A DNA stretch of 8,669 bases from JAWWPG01 sp038232255 (lineage in GTDB: Bacteria > Actinomycetota > Actinomycetes > Propionibacteriales > Nocardioidaceae), in the NCBI GenBank assembly GCA_038232255.1, contig JBBSIF010000113.1, forward strand, positions 1 through 8,669. The letters are read 5' to 3'. Position numbers and translations under genes: made by a program. A model generated the notes under the pieces. The model worked only from the letters and a program-made list of their open reading frames with translations. It did no database searches and was not told the origin of the DNA. Position 1 is the first letter of the stretch; each line of letters opens with the position of its first letter. Shown here piece after piece: positions 5,523-8,669 of this stretch.

Positions 5523-6485
5523 CTACCAGGGGACGTCAGGGATCAGCCAGTACAAGTCACCGAGGCCACCGATCGTAGTGAGCTCGGCCGCCTCGCCCGC
5601 CAGGGCCAGGGCTCGCAGGTATCCGGCCGGGTCGGTGGTCGCCTGCTGGAGCGGCGGACGCCGCCCGCTGACGCCCAGCTCGCGGAGCACGTCGCGCTGT
5701 GTGCGCGGCATGCCGCCCACTGCCGCCGCGAGGGAGTCGAACGCGACGTGAGCGGTCACGTCGGAGGTGCCGTCGAAGGTAACCGGGACCTGGGCTCCTC
5801 GGCGGTACGACGTCAGCGTCCCCAGGCGGGGCCGGTCGCCGGCGAGGTGTCCGTAGTCCACGGCGACGCACGCGCCCCGGCTCGCCGCTGCACACAGCGA
5901 CGACCACCACGAGTCCCGGGTGAGGCCGACCTCCGCCCGTGAGCCGCATTCCGTGAGTGGCCACCAGCGCGTAGTCCACTCGAGGAGCTCCGCGCGTGCG
6001 GGTTCCCCGAGCCGCTGGTCGCCCGTGGCGGCATCGACCTCGACGTGGCGAATCTGCCCCTGGTCGTCGACCTCGACGACGTCGCAGGCGATGTTGTCCA
6101 GCACCTCGTTGGCGAGCACCAGGCGGTCGACGCCCCCGGGCAGCTCGCCGTACCAGTGCACGCGCGCAGGCAGGCCTTCGGGGCGCGCGCGGAGATCGAC
6201 CCCGACGAGGTCGATCTCCGGCGCCACCGCCGCGATGCCCGCCAGCAGTCTTCCCGATCCGGCGCCGACGTCGACGATGCGCGAGAGGCATAGCCGCCGA
6301 GCCAGCTCGACGACGGCGAGCGCGAACAGGTCGGAGGCGTGCGGTGACGTCTCGAAGTGGTCGGCTGGCGACTCCCGGCGGTAGAACCCCTGCCGGCCGT
6401 AGAGCGCCGCCTCCCACGCCGAGCGGAGCGGAACCCAGTGACGTCCGGCCACGCCTGCACCGTAACCGGCGGGGGCCGGCGACAC
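5523..6485 (-). CDS. SAM-dependent methyltransferase, MidA/NDUFAF7 family
   Basis: A 320-residue class I methyltransferase of the family that includes mitochondrial NDUFAF7 (MidA), which dimethylates an arginine of the complex I subunit NDUFS2. Seen in order: ALYGRQGFYRR (27-37), HFETSPHASDLFA (43-55), the SAM-binding motif VDVGAGSGRLLAGI (71-84), VGVDLRARP (94-102), LANEVLDNI (124-132), VAVDYGH (207-213), GTLTSYRRG (222-230) and DVTAHVAFDSL (242-252). The family normally has ANEFFDALP, DYG and a D-T-A-H-V-D-F stretch, all recognisable here with Ala for the last Asp. No signal or membrane segment is seen. The start is the GTG at 6485, with AGGA eight bases upstream; GTG at codon 12 is an alternative. 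It is divergent from argR and convergent with chrA. A role on the NuoD encoded at the left of the window is an inference; another protein target is possible. Confidence 0.85.
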   Translation of the reverse strand: MSPAPAGYGAGVAGRHWVPLRSAWEAALYGRQGFYRRESPADHFETSPHASDLFALAVVELARRLCLSRIVDVGAGSGRLLAGIAAVAPEIDLVGVDLRARPEGLPARVHWYGELPGGVDRLVLANEVLDNIACDVVEVDDQGQIRHVEVDAATGDQRLGEPARAELLEWTTRWWPLTECGSRAEVGLTRDSWWSSLCAAASRGACVAVDYGHLAGDRPRLGTLTSYRRGAQVPVTFDGTSDVTAHVAFDSLAAAVGGMPRTQRDVLRELGVSGRRPPLQQATTDPAGYLRALALAGEAAELTTIGGLGDLYWLIPDVPW

Positions 6486-6547
6486 GTGAGCCGTCCTGCC
6501 GGCATCGTCGGTTGAACTTGCACTAGACAGAATACTTATGCATACTC
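6486..6547. promoter_or_regulatory. Divergent promoter region for midA-like gene and argRGH
   Basis: These 62 bases separate two outward-facing starts. The part next to argR (about 6525-6546) is markedly AT-rich for this genome, as expected of promoter DNA. Towards argR there are TTGAAC (6512-6517) and TTGCAC (6518-6523) as -35 candidates. CATACT (6541-6546), 17 bases after TTGCAC, is the best -10. That placement would put transcription start near the second in-frame GTG (6554) and suggest a leaderless mRNA. On the minus strand TATTCT (6535-6530) is a -10 candidate for the methyltransferase gene. The exact elements are guesses; the region's role is firmer. Confidence 0.5.
6529..6542. promoter_or_regulatory. 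Probable ARG box (ArgR operator) before argR
   Basis: Read on the minus strand the core is TGCATAAGTATTCT. It fits 11 of 14 positions of the enterobacterial ARG-box core TGAATWWWWATTCA, and the outer W positions of the 18-base form also fit. It ends six bases before the annotated argR start and overlaps the candidate promoter, so bound ArgR would block transcription of argR-argG-argH. One good box is seen; no second box lies at the 21-base spacing common in E. coli. Confidence 0.5.
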
Positions 6548-7081
6548 GTGCCTGTGAGGCAGCTTCGGACGAAGGCGGCGCGGCAGCAGCGCATCATCGA
6601 CCTGCTGCAGCGGCGCGCCGTCCACTCCCAGGCCGAGCTGGCAGACCTGCTCGCCGCCGAGGGTGTCGTCGTCACCCAGGCAACGCTGTCGCGTGACCTC
6701 GTCGAGCTTGACGCGGTCCGGGTCCGTGGAGTCGGCGGCGGGCTGGTGTACGCCGTACCGGGCGAAGGCGGTGACCGGACCCCCCATGGGGGAACTGAGA
6801 CCGCCGCATCCGGCCAGCGGTTGGCCAGGCTCTGCTCGGAGCTGCTTGTCGGCGCGGAGGCGTCAGCGAACCTCGTGGTACTGCGAACCCCTCCCGGCGC
6901 CGCGCAGTTCCTCGCCTCCGCGCTCGACAAGGCTGCGCTCAGCAGCGTCCTCGGCACGATCGCCGGGGACGACACCGTCGTGGTGATCAGCCGCCAGCCC
7001 CGCGGTGGCGACGCCGTGGCAGGACAGCTTCTCGCGCTCGCTCTCAGGAGCGACCCCCTGGACCAGCTGGCGCACGCGTGA
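6548..7081 (+). CDS. argR: Arginine repressor ArgR
   Basis: A 177-residue hexameric transcription factor that binds ARG boxes when loaded with arginine and represses arginine biosynthesis. The N-terminal winged helix (about 5-72) has the recognition-helix signature VTQATLSRDLVEL (42-54). A variable linker (about 72-88) includes THP-type polar residues. The C-terminal domain (about 89-177) carries the arginine-binding motif GTIAGDDTVVVI (136-147), with Asp141 and Asp142 matching the paired ligand-binding aspartates of E. coli ArgR. The length is slightly above the usual 150-170. The start is the GTG at 6548; GTG at 6554 (codon 3) is equally good by sequence and would fit a leaderless transcript. 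The ATG at 6538 is out of frame. The stop overlaps the argG start by 4 bases (GTGA), indicating translational coupling. An ARG-box-like site just upstream implies autoregulation. Confidence 0.95.
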   Translation: MPVRQLRTKAARQQRIIDLLQRRAVHSQAELADLLAAEGVVVTQATLSRDLVELDAVRVRGVGGGLVYAVPGEGGDRTPHGGTETAASGQRLARLCSELLVGAEASANLVVLRTPPGAAQFLASALDKAALSSVLGTIAGDDTVVVISRQPRGGDAVAGQLLALALRSDPLDQLAHA

Positions 7082-8298
7082 GCAGCCCCAGCGACCGGAT
7101 CGTCCTCGCGTACTCCGGTGGCCTGGACACGTCGGTGGCGATCGGGTGGCTGGGCAAGCAGACCGGTGCCGAGGTCGTGGCCGTCGCTGTCGACGTCGGG
7201 CAGGGCGGCGAGGACATGGAGACGATCCGCGAACGGGCGCTCGCCTGCGGTGCGGTCGAGGCCGTGGTGGTCGACGCCCGCCAGGAGTTCGCCGAGAGCT
7301 ACTGCCTTCCCGCCTTGCAGGCGAACGTGCTCTACATGGACCGGTACCCGCTGGTCTCGGCACTGTCCAGGCCGCTGATCGTGAAGCACCTCGTTGCCGC
7401 CGCCTCCGAGCATGGCGCTGGCACGGTCAGCCACGGCTGCACGGGCAAGGGCAACGATCAGGTGCGCTTCGAGGTAGGGGTCAGCTCGCTCGCTCCGGAG
7501 CTCTCCGTGATCGCGCCGGTCCGGGACTACGCCTGGACGCGCGAGCAGGCCATCGAGTACGCCCTCGACAACGGGCTCCCGATCGACGTCACCAAGCGAT
7601 CGCCGTACTCCATCGACCAGAACCTGTGGGGCCGCGCGATCGAGACCGGCTTCCTCGAGGACATCTGGAACGCGCCCGTCGAGGAGCTGTACGCGTACAC
7701 GGCGAACCCGGACGCTGTTCGCGAGCCGGACGAGGTGGTGGTCTCGTTCCGCAGCGGTGTGCCCACGGCGATCGACGGCCGCCCGGTCACGATGCTCGAG
7801 GCAGTCGAGCAGCTCAACGCTCGCGCCGGCGCGCACGGGATCGGACGCCTCGACGTCGTGGAGGACCGGCTCGTCGGCATCAAGAGCCGTGAGGTCTACG
7901 AGGCCCCCGGGGCGATCGCGCTGATCACGGCCCATCAGGAGCTCGAGTCCGTCACCGTGGAGCGCGACCTCGCGAGGTTCAAGCGCACGGTCGACCAGCG
8001 CTGGGCGGAGCTCGTGTACGACGGCTTGTGGTTCTCGCCCCTGAAGCGATCCCTCGACGCGTTCCTCGCCTCGACGCAGGTGGCTGTCAGCGGCGACATC
8101 AGGATGACCCTGCACGGTGGGCGTGCGGTGCCGACCGGCCGTCGCAGCGACAGCGGCCTGTACGACTTCGCGCTCGCCACGTACGACGCCGGAGACGCCT
8201 TCGACCAGTCCCTGGCCAAGGGGTTCGTGGATCTGTGGGGTCTGCCCAGCACGATCGCGGCCCGGCGTGACCGCGCCGCCGGGCACGCCGGCAGGTGA
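7078..8298 (+). CDS. argG: Argininosuccinate synthase
   Basis: This is the penultimate enzyme of arginine biosynthesis: citrulline + aspartate + ATP give argininosuccinate, AMP and PPi, in the cytoplasm. At 406 residues it is close to the family's usual 395-410. The N-terminal ATP-pyrophosphatase loop AYSGGLDTSVAIGWL (11-25) is intact. Other signatures are VDVGQGGED (38-46), YMDRYPLVSALSRPLIVKHL (86-105), SHGCTGKGNDQVRFE (118-132), SPYSIDQNLWGRAIE (175-189), LEDIWNAP (193-200), GIKSREVYEAPGAIALI (267-283) and YDGLWFSPLKRSLD (314-327). The start GTG at 7078 overlaps the argR stop, and the stop overlaps the argH start; both junctions are GTGA. The sequence is close to what I recall of Streptomyces ArgG throughout, including the C-terminal GDIRMTLHGGRAV block. 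Nothing suggests damage or transfer. Confidence 0.97.
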   Translation: MSSPSDRIVLAYSGGLDTSVAIGWLGKQTGAEVVAVAVDVGQGGEDMETIRERALACGAVEAVVVDARQEFAESYCLPALQANVLYMDRYPLVSALSRPLIVKHLVAAASEHGAGTVSHGCTGKGNDQVRFEVGVSSLAPELSVIAPVRDYAWTREQAIEYALDNGLPIDVTKRSPYSIDQNLWGRAIETGFLEDIWNAPVEELYAYTANPDAVREPDEVVVSFRSGVPTAIDGRPVTMLEAVEQLNARAGAHGIGRLDVVEDRLVGIKSREVYEAPGAIALITAHQELESVTVERDLARFKRTVDQRWAELVYDGLWFSPLKRSLDAFLASTQVAVSGDIRMTLHGGRAVPTGRRSDSGLYDFALATYDAGDAFDQSLAKGFVDLWGLPSTIAARRDRAAGHAGR

Positions 8299-8669
8299 GC
8301 GACGCGCCCGATAGACCCCGGCTCTGGGGCGGGCGGTTCCGGTCAGGGCCGGCAGACGCCCTGGTGGCCCTCTCGAGGTCGACGCACGTCGACTGGGCGC
8401 TCGCGCCGTACGACATCGCCGGGTCACGCGCTCACGCGCGGGCGCTTGCCCGGGTCGGGCTGCTCGACGAGGACGACGCCGCCGCGCTGCAGCGCGGCCT
8501 CGACGAGCTCGACCGGCGCGTCCGTGCGGAGGAGCTCGTCCCGCAGCCCGGCGACGAGGACGTGCACTCTGTGCTGGAGCGCGGGCTGGTCGACGTGGTG
8601 GGTCCGGTCCTCGGTGGGCGGCTGCGCGCCGGCCGCTCCCGCAACGACCAGATCGCCACCCTGGGCCTG
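8295..8669 (+). CDS. argH: Argininosuccinate lyase, 5' part, cut by window edge
   Basis: The last enzyme of arginine biosynthesis, splitting argininosuccinate into arginine and fumarate; a homotetramer of the fumarase/aspartase superfamily. Only 125 of the usual roughly 460-480 residues are present. Seen: the N-terminal signature LWGGRFRSGPADAL (10-23), DWALAPYDIAGSRAHAR (33-49), the GDEDVHSVLERGL segment (86-98, with the conserved His91) and GGRLRAGRSRNDQIAT (107-122), whose RSRNDQ helps bind the substrate. The GTG start at 8295 overlaps the argG stop by 4 bases, so translation is probably coupled. The catalytic Ser loop and the rest lie outside the window. Confidence 0.95.
   Translation, partial: MSDAPDRPRLWGGRFRSGPADALVALSRSTHVDWALAPYDIAGSRAHARALARVGLLDEDDAAALQRGLDELDRRVRAEELVPQPGDEDVHSVLERGLVDVVGPVLGGRLRAGRSRNDQIATLGL

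Noticed and set aside
4206..5942. 578-codon plus-strand open frame across chrA and into the methyltransferase gene
   Set aside because: It overlaps chrA in another frame and then runs antisense to the MidA-family gene. Its Arg/Pro/Gly-rich translation has no domain.
6523..8427. 634-codon open frame on the minus strand, antisense to argR and argG
   Set aside because: It is the complement of two certain genes and extends into argH. The translation is low-complexity Arg/Ala/Asp-rich with no recognisable domain. Long antisense frames are common at this G+C content.

Overview
The window is about 70% G+C with no mobile elements, RNA genes or CRISPR. It reads as ordinary chromosome of a high-G+C actinobacterium. 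The evidence is strong third-position G/C codon use, frequent GTG starts, overlapping GTGA stop/start junctions, a DUF3105 protein, a luciferase-like flavin oxidoreductase, and an argR-argG-argH order with Streptomyces-like protein sequences. I cannot name the genus. Nine genes are intact or nearly so, and two are cut by the window edges: nuoD at the left and argH at the right. Coding density is very high and no gap between genes exceeds 95 bases.

Left third (1-2366, minus strand): transcription runs from a maltose/galactoside-type O-acetyltransferase (2366-1797), through an alpha/beta hydrolase of the proline-iminopeptidase type (1756-917), to the start of a complex I subunit D gene (821 to beyond 1). 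This NuoD resembles the second-copy 'NuoD2' known from Streptomyces and relatives more than the main nuoA-N copy. No nuoB or nuoC lies directly upstream of it.

Middle (2424-5517, plus strand): a membrane-anchored DUF3105 protein and a short luciferase-like (LLM) oxidoreductase sit 22 bases apart. A two-domain ChrA-type chromate transporter follows after 60 bases. It ends only 5 bases from the stop of a convergent SAM-dependent methyltransferase gene.

Right (5523-8669): the methyltransferase (minus strand) belongs to the MidA/NDUFAF7 family. It is divergent from argR, argG and argH (plus strand), which form a tightly overlapping arginine-biosynthesis operon with its own repressor. The 62-base divergent spacer is AT-rich compared with its surroundings and carries a good match to an ARG box, implying arginine-responsive autoregulation.

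The most interesting link is between the two ends of the window. Mitochondrial NDUFAF7 methylates one arginine of the complex I 49-kDa subunit NDUFS2, the NuoD homologue. The NuoD here keeps that arginine in an LHRG motif, which many bacterial NuoDs have lost, and a MidA-family methyltransferase lies about 5 kb away. The same NuoD has Trp where the near-universal quinone-site Tyr normally sits. I see no clearly new multi-gene system.
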